5,209 nt of DNA from Vulcanimicrobiota bacterium (GTDB taxonomy: Bacteria; Vulcanimicrobiota; Vulcanimicrobiia; Vulcanimicrobiales; Vulcanimicrobiaceae): contig DAHUYY010000144.1 of assembly GCA_027306845.1 (NCBI GenBank), positions 1 to 5,209 of the forward strand. Direction: 5' to 3'. The position numbers and the translations under genes were made by a program. Positions within the stretch are counted from its first letter, which is position 1, and each line of letters opens with the position of its first letter. A model generated the notes under the pieces. That model saw only the letters and a list, made by a program, of their open reading frames with translations. It ran no database searches and had not been told where the DNA came from. Of the stretch, positions 1 to 5,209 are shown one piece after another.

Positions 1-151
1 AGACCGGGACGACGTTTTCGCTTAGGTGCGGCGTGCGCTCAGGCTTTGGTGAAGGCGTGGGCGCCGGAGCAATTGCAAGCAATGCAAACGTCGCGAACAG
101 CGGTAAAAGAGCGAAGGGTAAACGCATGCGTGCGCCCGTTCGCGCGTGCAT
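1..151 (-). CDS. Exported protein, N-terminal fragment with signal peptide (runs off left edge)
   Basis: This is the first 50 codons of a protein that continues past the left edge; no stop is met. The reading begins MHARTGARMR, followed by a hydrophobic stretch (LPFALLPLFATFALLAIA, about residues 11-28) and then a Pro-rich segment (PAPTPSPKPERTP). That is the layout of a Sec signal peptide: basic n-region, hydrophobic core, Ala-rich end with probable cleavage near APA, then an exported linker. I chose the ATG at 151-149 because AGGAAGG lies just upstream at 162-156. An in-frame ATG at 127-125 (MRLPF) is a plausible alternative that would leave a shorter, more usual n-region. It starts 32 nt after the stop of the PAS-like gene on the same strand, so the two are probably co-transcribed. 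The mature part is too short to name the family: an outer-membrane receptor, a periplasmic protein or a secreted enzyme are all possible. There is no Cys lipobox near the cleavage region. Confidence 0.72.
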   Translation of the reverse strand, partial: MHARTGARMRLPFALLPLFATFALLAIAPAPTPSPKPERTPHLSENVVPV

Positions 152-155
152 GCGG

Positions 156-162
156 CCTTCCT
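156..162 (-). promoter_or_regulatory. Shine-Dalgarno site of the exported-protein gene
   Basis: On the minus strand this reads AGGAAGG, with the AGGA core 7 nt before the ATG at 151-149. It favours this start over the in-frame ATG at 127-125, which has only a GC-rich sequence in front of it and no purine-rich site. Confidence 0.5.
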
Positions 163-183
163 GGGACGTTAAGAGCGCCCCCC

Positions 184-534
184 TTAGATGTGCCGCTCGA
201 CGAAGACCGCCATCCGGCGGCCGCTCTCGCCGTTGAGCGGCGCGACGATCACGCGGAATCCGCTGACGACGGCGGCGTTGGAGCCCGCGGTGCGGGTCGC
301 GCGCCAGCTCGAGGTCATCGCGCGGACGGCGCGATCGATGGGGCCGGGAAGGGCATCGGGGGTCGCATCGTCGCCGTAGAGCGAGCCGAAGGGGTCGACG
401 GCGTTCGCCGGCCCAGCCATGACCACCCGATAGTCGTCGTCGAGGACGAAGCAGTAGGGAATCTCGGGCGCTCCGCCGGCCGCGGTAAGCGTGGGGGTGC
501 TTGGTTGAGCGGCCTCGGTGGCGAGTGCGTACAT
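184..534 (-). CDS. PAS-like sensory domain protein, stand-alone (hypothetical)
   Basis: A 116-residue protein with no signal peptide or membrane segment, so probably cytoplasmic. After a low-complexity N-terminus (about residues 1-23) come the segments IPYCFVLDDDYRVVMAG, FGSLYG, PIDRAVRAMTSSWR, VVSGFRVIVAPL and GRRMAVFVERHI. Two opening strands, a variable helical centre and three closing strands are the order expected of a PAS-type fold, and the closing strands sit where PAS domains carry their sheet. The family call is by pattern only. The start is set at 534, not the upstream in-frame ATG at 549, because the minus strand has GGAGGA exactly 7 nt before 534 and the 549 ATG overlaps that site. 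The protein ends right after the last strand, with no helix-turn-helix, kinase or cyclase output domain, so it would have to act by binding a partner. It is divergent from the large LuxR regulator and is followed by an exported-protein gene. Ligand and partner are unknown. Confidence 0.75.
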   Translation of the reverse strand: MYALATEAAQPSTPTLTAAGGAPEIPYCFVLDDDYRVVMAGPANAVDPFGSLYGDDATPDALPGPIDRAVRAMTSSWRATRTAGSNAAVVSGFRVIVAPLNGESGRRMAVFVERHI

Positions 535-541
535 GCTGAAA

Positions 542-547
542 TCCTCC
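542..547 (-). promoter_or_regulatory. Shine-Dalgarno site that fixes the start of the PAS-like gene
   Basis: Minus-strand GGAGGA lies 7 nt upstream of the ATG at 534-532, which is near-ideal spacing. The alternative ATG at 549-547 overlaps the site and has no purine-rich site of its own, so the five extra N-terminal residues are probably not translated. Confidence 0.7.
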
Positions 548-590
548 ATGCCCTAACGATAGCCCCCAAAGCCTCGCCCGCGCCTCCGGG

Positions 591-605
591 AAAACCCCTG
601 GTTTT
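591..605. repeat. Perfect 6-bp inverted repeat (AAAACC-CCT-GGTTTT)
   Basis: AAAACC at 591-596 and GGTTTT at 600-605 are exact reverse complements around a 3-nt spacer, in the middle of the divergent intergenic region and 18 nt before the regulator's GTG. The A/T-rich arms stand out in a GC-rich background. It could be an operator for a dimeric DNA-binding protein, possibly autoregulation, or a chance palindrome. The stem is too weak and too short to call a terminator, although a T-run follows. Confidence 0.35.
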
Positions 606-623
606 TCGCGTATCGCTCCCCCC

Positions 624-3188
624 GTGGGAACGCTGATCGGACGCACGAAGGAACTCGACGGCATTGCCGCCGCTTTGCAGGAGGCGCGGCGCCTGAAGGT
701 GGCGCGGACGTTCCGCCTGCTCGGTACCTCCGGGATCGGCAAGAGCGCCCTCAGTGAAGCCGTCGTGGAGCGCGCTCGTGCCGAGGGCTGGCTCGCGGTG
801 CTCGCCGCCGCGCACCGCATTCAGGCCCATCTGCCGATGGCTGCCGCGCGTCAGATCGGCGCGGGAATTCTCGGCGCACTCGGCGAGCGAAGCGAGCGCT
901 ACGCCTCCGGTCTCCCGAGCGACTTCAGCGCCGAGCGAGACGGCGCGAAGACCGAAGAGGCGCTCTATCGTCTCGTCGAAGCGGTGCTGCTCGACGATCC
1001 GCTCTTCCTCGCCGTCGACGATATGCAGTGGTGCGACCGCGAATCGCTCGCGCTGCTTCAGCGTCTGGTCGAGCGCTTCGCCGAGCGGCGATTGGTGTTG
1101 CTCTCGATCGAGCGCCTCGACGAACCCGGGTGGGAAGGGCTCGTCGGGAGCGATGAGTCGTTCGTTCTCGATGCGCTCCCGGTATCGGACGCACGCGCGC
1201 TCGCGCGATCGTTATTGCCCGGCGCGAGCGACGAGGAGATCGCCCGCGTCGCCGAGGTCTCGGCGGGGCGCGCCATCGATATCGTTGCTATCGCCGAATC
1301 GTTCGCCACCGACGGCGGCGACGGCACCGCGAGCGTCGCTGTCGGCCTGCGTGCGGTCGTCGCGCGCGATCTCGCCGTCATGCCGCCGGAGCGGCGCGAG
1401 TTCTTGCAGATCCTCGCGCTGATCGAAGAGCCGATCGCACATGCGCTGCTCCGGCAGTTGTGGAGCGAGGAGCACTTCTTACCACTGCTACAAGCGAGTA
1501 CGGGGCGCTACATCTCCGGCTCTCCCGGGGGCATCGTTTTTCGGCACGCTGCGCTCGCTCAAGCGATTCGCGAGACGATTCCGATCGATGTTCCCTACCG
1601 TCGCCGCATCATCGCGGCGATTGCAAAGCTTGCTACGCCGACAAGCGCCGATCTCGAACAGGGGATCGCGCAGTCCCGGGCGTGCGGCGACGGAACGTTG
1701 GAGCGCGAGTACCTTCAGCGTCTCGCGGCGACGGCCGAAGCGGCGCATGACTTGCCGCTGCAGGCGAGCGCACTCGAGCGTTTGCTGCCGCTGATCGAAT
1801 CCGACGAGGACGCGTTCCTTGCAACGAGCACGACGCTATCGATTCTATATAACGGAATGGGAGTCGAGCGGAGAAGCCTGCAAATCTCGCGCGATGCTCT
1901 AGCGCGAATCGAACACCCGTCCCACGACATGCGCGCGAGTCAGCTTATAAATTCGCTATTAGTTTCGACATGGCATACAGGAGCACGCGATAGGTTCAAC
2001 GAGCTCTGCGCTCGTTTCGATGACCCGCACGCCGACCCCGCCGTGCAAGCCATGATTGTGTTCACTCGCATGATGGCTGCCTCAGCCGAGTTCGACGAAG
2101 AGGCATACCTCCGCACGCGCGCGATGCTTCCCGACGCTGCGCTATCATCTCCGCTTATGGCGGCTCGCATAAAAGCACTCGACGCGACGGTGGTTTATCG
2201 AGGCGGAAGTACGCCGACATCGCTCCCAATGCGTGTCGTCGACGATGTCGGGGCTCCGCCGGTTGCAGCGATTATGTCGGCGAACATCGAGTTTATGCGA
2301 GGCATCTATACCGACGGCGTCAAGCGAATGCTCGACGCTCCACAGGCACTCGCTCGAGCATTCCCCGCACTCTGCGCGCGCGCGCTCGCCGATATTTCGC
2401 GAGGGCAGTGCGACGATGCGATCGCGCAGGTTCACGACTCGTTGCTCGCCGTTGCGGGAACATACGCCGGGCGCGCGCTCGTCGGGCTCGCCGCGAGCGC
2501 GGCAGCGATCGGCGAACGCGCGCTTCCGCGCCGATTGGAGGCGATCGTCGCGAGCGAAGGGATCCGTTTCCTCAACGAGGAGCACAATTTCACGTTCGTT
2601 CCGATCGCCTGCGCATTTGCGGCGCTAACTGCAGCGAAAAATCGCGAGCCGGCGCGGGCGGTGCTCGAACGGGCGATCGCGGCAATGGAACGTCGGCCGC
2701 TCCCGCTCGACCTTTTCCCGATTCCGGTGGTCGCGAGCATCGCCGCGCAGCGGCTCGGCGACGCGCAACTGCTCGAACGTCTCGCCTCCGGTGCTCTGCG
2801 AACGGATCGTCAGCGGTGGTCGCAGGCGATGGCGCAACTCGCTCGACTCCATGCAATCCACGCGCTTCGCCGTCGGATTCCCGATGCCGAGCGCGCGACA
2901 TTGCTCGACGAATTCAATGCGCTCGGCGCGCCGTACTTCGCCGCGCGGTTCCTCGGTGCTGCGACGCGCGAACAGGCCGCGGCCGACGGGCTCAGCGCGC
3001 TCTCGCGCCGCGAGCGCGAGATTGCGGCGCTCGTCGCCGAGGGGCTGAGCAATCGGGAGATCGCCGAGCGGCTGGTGCTGAGCGAGCGCACGGTGGAGGG
3101 GCATATCGCGAATGCCTTCGGGAAGACGGCGGCGAGCTCGCGCGCGCAGCTCGCCGCCTGGTACGTCCGTTCGTCTAGTGCTGCATAA
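624..3188 (+). CDS. LuxR-family transcriptional regulator with N-terminal AAA/STAND ATPase (LAL type)
   Basis: An 854-residue cytoplasmic regulator of the large ATP-binding LuxR class, to which MalT-like STAND proteins also belong. The N-terminus opens with the usual IGRTKELDGI segment. Walker A is GTSGIGKS at residues 34-41 and Walker B is FLAVDDMQWCD at about 128-137, so nucleotide binding and hydrolysis look intact. Residues from about 320 to 780 are Ala- and Leu-rich helices that probably form a TPR-like signal-sensing region. The C-terminal helix-turn-helix spans about 791-845 (LSRREREIAALVAEGLSNRE, then LVLSERTVEGH). Known members switch to an ATP-bound oligomer upon ligand binding and activate transcription; ligand and targets cannot be read here. 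The GTG at 624 is the most upstream start in the frame and lies immediately before the conserved opening segment; no Shine-Dalgarno site is visible, so translation may be leaderless or weak. The end of the DNA-binding domain reads GKTAASSR where family members usually have KLGV-SR. The TAA overlaps the next gene's end by 14 nt. Confidence 0.93.
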   Translation: MGTLIGRTKELDGIAAALQEARRLKVARTFRLLGTSGIGKSALSEAVVERARAEGWLAVLAAAHRIQAHLPMAAARQIGAGILGALGERSERYASGLPSDFSAERDGAKTEEALYRLVEAVLLDDPLFLAVDDMQWCDRESLALLQRLVERFAERRLVLLSIERLDEPGWEGLVGSDESFVLDALPVSDARALARSLLPGASDEEIARVAEVSAGRAIDIVAIAESFATDGGDGTASVAVGLRAVVARDLAVMPPERREFLQILALIEEPIAHALLRQLWSEEHFLPLLQASTGRYISGSPGGIVFRHAALAQAIRETIPIDVPYRRRIIAAIAKLATPTSADLEQGIAQSRACGDGTLEREYLQRLAATAEAAHDLPLQASALERLLPLIESDEDAFLATSTTLSILYNGMGVERRSLQISRDALARIEHPSHDMRASQLINSLLVSTWHTGARDRFNELCARFDDPHADPAVQAMIVFTRMMAASAEFDEEAYLRTRAMLPDAALSSPLMAARIKALDATVVYRGGSTPTSLPMRVVDDVGAPPVAAIMSANIEFMRGIYTDGVKRMLDAPQALARAFPALCARALADISRGQCDDAIAQVHDSLLAVAGTYAGRALVGLAASAAAIGERALPRRLEAIVASEGIRFLNEEHNFTFVPIACAFAALTAAKNREPARAVLERAIAAMERRPLPLDLFPIPVVASIAAQRLGDAQLLERLASGALRTDRQRWSQAMAQLARLHAIHALRRRIPDAERATLLDEFNALGAPYFAARFLGAATREQAAADGLSALSRREREIAALVAEGLSNREIAERLVLSERTVEGHIANAFGKTAASSRAQLAAWYVRSSSAA

Positions 3189-3459
3189 AAACGAAAAACC
3201 CCACGGTCTTCGGAGCGTTGGCGTTGGCAGCCTGAATCTCCGCAACCATCCCCGACAAGTGCGCCTCGACGTGGTGCGCCATCGCGTGGAGATCCTCGGC
3301 CGTCGGCACTTGCGCGAGGCCGAGCGTCCGCGCGACGAGGGCGCCGATGGCGGCGGTGTCGTCTTTCGCGATCTTCATCCATTCGTCGAAGAGCGCGGGT
3401 GTGGTTTGGAGGGCGTGCAGAAAACCGGCGGCAACCGCGCGGCGGGCTACGTCATTCAT
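3175..3459 (-). CDS. Small helical protein with hydrophobic tail, candidate RiPP precursor
   Basis: A 94-residue protein I do not recognise as a named family. Residues 2-19, 22-32, 34-47 and 54-78 look helical; the string FLHALQTTPALFDEW followed by LVARTLGL and PTAEDLHAM resembles the layout of helical leader peptides such as the Nif11-like type, but only loosely. After an Ala/Asn-rich hinge (ANANAPK, 78-84) comes a hydrophobic end, TVGFFVFMQH. It has no Cys, no signal peptide and no Gly-Gly cleavage site before the tail. The ATG at 3459 is the only usable start: a TGA lies in frame 18-16 nt upstream, and AAAGGA sits 10 nt before the ATG, a rather long spacing. It lies 109 nt downstream of a methyltransferase gene that overlaps a YcaO gene, which is why a precursor role is proposed. 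It could equally be a small partner protein. The coding call is firm; the role is inference. Confidence 0.8.
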   Translation of the reverse strand: MNDVARRAVAAGFLHALQTTPALFDEWMKIAKDDTAAIGALVARTLGLAQVPTAEDLHAMAHHVEAHLSGMVAEIQAANANAPKTVGFFVFMQH

Positions 3460-3567
3460 TCCGTGTCGATCCTTTCAGATGCAAGGCAGCAATAGAAGTT
3501 GTTCGCCGCTCGATTCACGAACGACGACTGCGCCTAACCTTCTTGCCCGCGTGTAACGTTCCCGCTG
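3460..3567 (-). other. Gap between methyltransferase and small-protein gene
   Basis: This 108-nt non-coding stretch is the only real gap in the right-hand gene group; the other junction there overlaps. It holds a likely Shine-Dalgarno site (AAAGGA, 3475-3470). A weak GTTCG/CGAAC inverted pair lies about midway. TTCTAT is a possible -10, but no convincing -35 accompanies it. It may contain a separate promoter or an mRNA processing element giving the small gene higher expression, as precursor genes often need. I see no clear terminator after the methyltransferase. Confidence 0.35.
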
Positions 3568-4431
3568 TTATCGGAGAATCGCGACGAGGCGCAACGATTC
3601 GCGGTACTCGAACTCTCCGTTCGCGGCGGCCGATAAAACGATGTCGCGTAGCTCGGAGGTCAGCTCTTCGTCGAGCGAACCAAGAACGTAACGCCCGGAG
3701 ATCGCTCGCCAGAGCGATTCTGCATCGAATGCTGCGCTCACCTCGAAATCGTCGAAGTTCGGTAGCGCGGTAAAGCCGGCGCGCACGAGTAAATCGGCGA
3801 TACCAAAACGTTCGAAGAGGGCGCGATTTCCAATTGAGAACGGCGTAAATTCAGGGAAACGGATCGCGATTTTTCGCGTCAGCTTTCCCAGCAGTTCGCT
3901 CAGGCGAGTTGAGTGCTTCGGCGGGCGCGGAAGCAAGAACGCAAAGCTTCCGCCCGGTGCAAGCACGCGATAGACCTCGCGCAGTGCCGCGTCGACCTGC
4001 GGGATTAGCATGAACACTAAGTGCGCGGCGACGGCGGCGAAGGCTTCATCCGGGAACGGCAGCGCGGCAGCCGATGCAATGCGAAGGTCGGCGCCGCTCC
4101 CGGCAAGGCGCGTGGTGGCAAGCGCGAGTTCCTCCGCCGAGAGATCGATCCCCGCGAGTGCGGCGCGCGGGCTGCGCGATTTCAGCGCAACGAGAAGCTC
4201 TCCGTCACCGCAGCCGATGTCGAGAACGCCGGCGGGCTCCGTCGCGGCGATACGATCGGCGACAACCTCGTACGAGGTGCGGCCTTCGGCCGTGCGCAAG
4301 CCGAGCATGACTTTGCTGGTTATGCCGGGCATACGCCGATGGAATGCGTTGAGGTACGCCATACTCTGCTCGTTCGTCGGCGTAACGCCGTGCAAGATCG
4401 CATCCATGAACGATTGTTCGCGCACGGTCAT
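3568..4431 (-). CDS. Class I SAM-dependent methyltransferase
   Basis: A 287-residue cytoplasmic enzyme that should transfer a methyl group from S-adenosylmethionine to an unknown acceptor. The Rossmann-type core is plain: motif I VLDIGCGDGE (residues 69-78) with the glycine-rich SAM loop, the acidic residue after strand 2 in AGIDLS (Asp96), ALPFPDEAFAAV (123-134) around strand 4, and REVYRVLAPGG (151-161) before strand 5. This is the Methyltransf_11 or UbiE-like pattern. About 65 residues precede motif I and the C-terminal part (about 170-287) is variable, which is where acceptor specificity would lie. The ATG at 4431 overlaps the TGA of the upstream YcaO gene as ATGA, strongly suggesting translational coupling and one mRNA. 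There is no strong Shine-Dalgarno site, which fits coupled initiation. Given the YcaO partner, a peptide substrate is attractive, but small-molecule acceptors cannot be excluded from sequence alone. Confidence 0.9.
   Translation of the reverse strand: MTVREQSFMDAILHGVTPTNEQSMAYLNAFHRRMPGITSKVMLGLRTAEGRTSYEVVADRIAATEPAGVLDIGCGDGELLVALKSRSPRAALAGIDLSAEELALATTRLAGSGADLRIASAAALPFPDEAFAAVAAHLVFMLIPQVDAALREVYRVLAPGGSFAFLLPRPPKHSTRLSELLGKLTRKIAIRFPEFTPFSIGNRALFERFGIADLLVRAGFTALPNFDDFEVSAAFDAESLWRAISGRYVLGSLDEELTSELRDIVLSAAANGEFEYRESLRLVAILR
4428..4431 (-). other. ATGA stop/start overlap joining YcaO and methyltransferase genes
   Basis: On the minus strand the methyltransferase ATG (4431-4429) shares bases with the YcaO TGA (4430-4428). 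Such junctions usually mean terminating ribosomes restart on the downstream gene, keeping the two proteins at linked levels. This is the best evidence in the window that the two enzymes work together. Confidence 0.85.
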
Positions 4432-5209
4432 GCCACCGCGAACGGGTTGAGCAGCGCCCGCGCCCGCGCCCGCATCACGCCGTCGATCATAAAACTCTCC
4501 AACCCCGGCACGATCGCCCGCACGACCGAGATCGGGAGATCGGGTGGCGAGAGATCGACCGCGATGACGCTGGGAATGCCATAGTCGCGCAGGGCGGCGA
4601 GCGTCTCACGCAGATCGGCGGCGAGATCCTCGCTGCTGCGGTCAGGAAGATCGGCGAGCGCGATGCGTTCGGCGGGGAGATCGAGATACCAGCGCCCCTT
4701 CGGCACTTCGCCTAATCGCCGCGCGTGATCGCCCATGATTCCCTTCGGTTCGTCGGCGCGCAACATATCTTCGCGCGCCGCCTGAATATCGACGACGCGG
4801 CTCTGTAGTGCCTCGGTGAGCGCGCGCGCGAGCGCATGCGCCGGCGAGAGCGCGCAGCCCAGCCCCATGTGCGCCATCGGAATCGGCGCATCGGGCTCGG
4901 AGATCGAAGCGAGTACGGTGATCGGCAGCGGCGGTTCGTCGAGCGCGAATGCATGCACGGTAAGCCCGGCGCCGCGCAACTCGCGCACCAACCAGTCGAC
5001 GTTGCTTTCGCCGACGGGAAGTTCGATCTCGGGCATCAGCGCGCGCTCGGGTGCGTCGGGGCCGAGAAAGAGCTTCGGTGCAAGCGAACAACGCACGTGT
5101 GCGAGCGCCCAGCAATGCCGTTCGATGAGTTCGCAGAGCGCGTGGTAGAGCGCTTCGGTCGGATTGTTTCCCGAGGCGAGCCCGTTAGTGCTCGTCGTCG
5201 CGAAGAGTC
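4428..5209 (-). CDS. YcaO-family ATP-dependent enzyme, C-terminal part (N-terminus beyond right edge)
   Basis: The frame is open from the right edge to the TGA at 4428-4430, giving 259 visible residues. An internal GTG at 5096 could be mistaken for the start, but family-typical sequence continues upstream of it: STNGLASGNNPTEALYHAL, then CELIERH, so the true start is off the window. YcaO enzymes use ATP to activate a peptide backbone amide, making azolines, thioamides or amidines. The visible hallmarks are the ELIER motif (close to the right edge), HMGLGCALSPAHALARALTE followed by ALQSR and DIQAARED, which together line the nucleotide and Mg site in known structures, and RAIVPGLES near the C-terminus. 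The protein ends RALLNPFAVA, so it lacks the Pro-rich PxPxP tail found in many azoline-forming members. The partner protein (TfuA or an E1-like/ocin-ThiF protein) is not in the window and may lie upstream. It overlaps the methyltransferase by 4 nt. Confidence 0.92.
   Translation of the reverse strand, partial: LFATTSTNGLASGNNPTEALYHALCELIERHCWALAHVRCSLAPKLFLGPDAPERALMPEIELPVGESNVDWLVRELRGAGLTVHAFALDEPPLPITVLASISEPDAPIPMAHMGLGCALSPAHALARALTEALQSRVVDIQAAREDMLRADEPKGIMGDHARRLGEVPKGRWYLDLPAERIALADLPDRSSEDLAADLRETLAALRDYGIPSVIAVDLSPPDLPISVVRAIVPGLESFMIDGVMRARARALLNPFAVA

Larger units (their letters stand above)
535..623. promoter_or_regulatory. Divergent intergenic region between PAS-like gene and LuxR-type regulator
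   Basis: These 89 nt separate two divergent starts, so promoters for both directions should lie here or extend slightly into the genes. By eye there is no good -35/-10 pair. The best -10-like strings are TATCGT on the minus strand near 563-558 and TATCGCT on the plus strand at 611-617, both weak, and the second is very close to the GTG at 624. A perfect short inverted repeat (591-605) sits between them. Shared control of the two genes is an inference from the layout. Confidence 0.4.

Noticed and set aside
46..636. 196-codon + strand frame over the PAS-like gene
   Set aside because: It is antisense to a gene with a strong ribosome-binding site and PAS-like strands; its Arg/Ala-rich translation has no recognisable motif and looks like a GC-rich shadow.
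2408..3178. 256-codon + strand frame within the regulator
   Set aside because: Lies in another frame of the regulator, extremely Arg/Ala-rich, without any recognisable fold or ribosome-binding site.
3195..3220. Possible terminator from T-runs on the minus strand
   Set aside because: The T-runs encode GFFVF of the small protein and no stable GC hairpin precedes them.
2625..3245. 206-codon minus-strand frame across the regulator's end
   Set aside because: It is antisense to the LuxR HTH coding sequence and overlaps the small gene in another frame; Arg/Pro-rich with no domain pattern.
4021..4584. 187-codon + strand frame over the methyltransferase and YcaO ends
   Set aside because: It is antisense to the methyltransferase SAM-binding motif and to the ATGA junction; composition is typical of a shadow frame.
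4815..4845. GCGCGCG-rich simple-repeat-like tract
   Set aside because: It encodes the conserved YcaO segment with Ala and Arg codons in a GC-rich genome; not a real repeat.
5094..5096. GTG as a start for the YcaO gene
   Set aside because: Conserved YcaO sequence (TNGLASGNN and ELIERH) continues in frame upstream to the window edge, so this codon is an internal Val.
1..5209. tRNA, rRNA, CRISPR arrays, insertion sequences or attachment sites
   Set aside because: No clover-leaf pattern, regularly spaced repeats, transposase motifs or terminal inverted repeats were seen; nearly all of the window is coding.

Overview
This GC-rich window from an unidentified bacterium is gene-dense. It carries one giant LuxR-type regulator on the + strand, flanked by two minus-strand gene groups. 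Codon third positions are mostly G or C, start codons include GTG, and Shine-Dalgarno sites are variable. A soil or uncultured lineage such as Candidatus Eremiobacterota fits the style of the regulator and the PAS-like protein, but that is a low-confidence impression and not something the sequence proves.

Left group (1-534, minus strand). A 116-residue PAS-like sensory protein is followed 32 nt later by the first 50 codons of an exported protein with a clear signal peptide, which runs off the left edge. The PAS-like gene is divergent from the + strand regulator. The 89 nt between their starts (535-623) must hold both promoters and contain a perfect 6-bp inverted repeat.

Centre (624-3188, + strand). 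An 854-residue STAND/LAL-type regulator has an N-terminal AAA ATPase domain (Walker A and B), a long helical middle that is probably TPR-like, and a C-terminal LuxR helix-turn-helix. Its last 14 nt overlap the end of a convergent minus-strand gene.

Right group (3175-5209, minus strand, transcribed toward the regulator). A YcaO-family enzyme with its N-terminus beyond the right edge overlaps, through an ATGA junction, a class I SAM-dependent methyltransferase. After 109 nt comes a 94-residue helical protein with a short hydrophobic tail. A YcaO enzyme, a tailoring methyltransferase and a small leader-plus-tail protein together look like the core of a ribosomal peptide (RiPP) pathway. The tail has no Cys or Ser and a single Thr, so azoline chemistry is unlikely if it is the substrate; thioamidation or another backbone modification would fit better. 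This cassette is the most interesting part of the window. The link between the regulator and the cassette is positional only.
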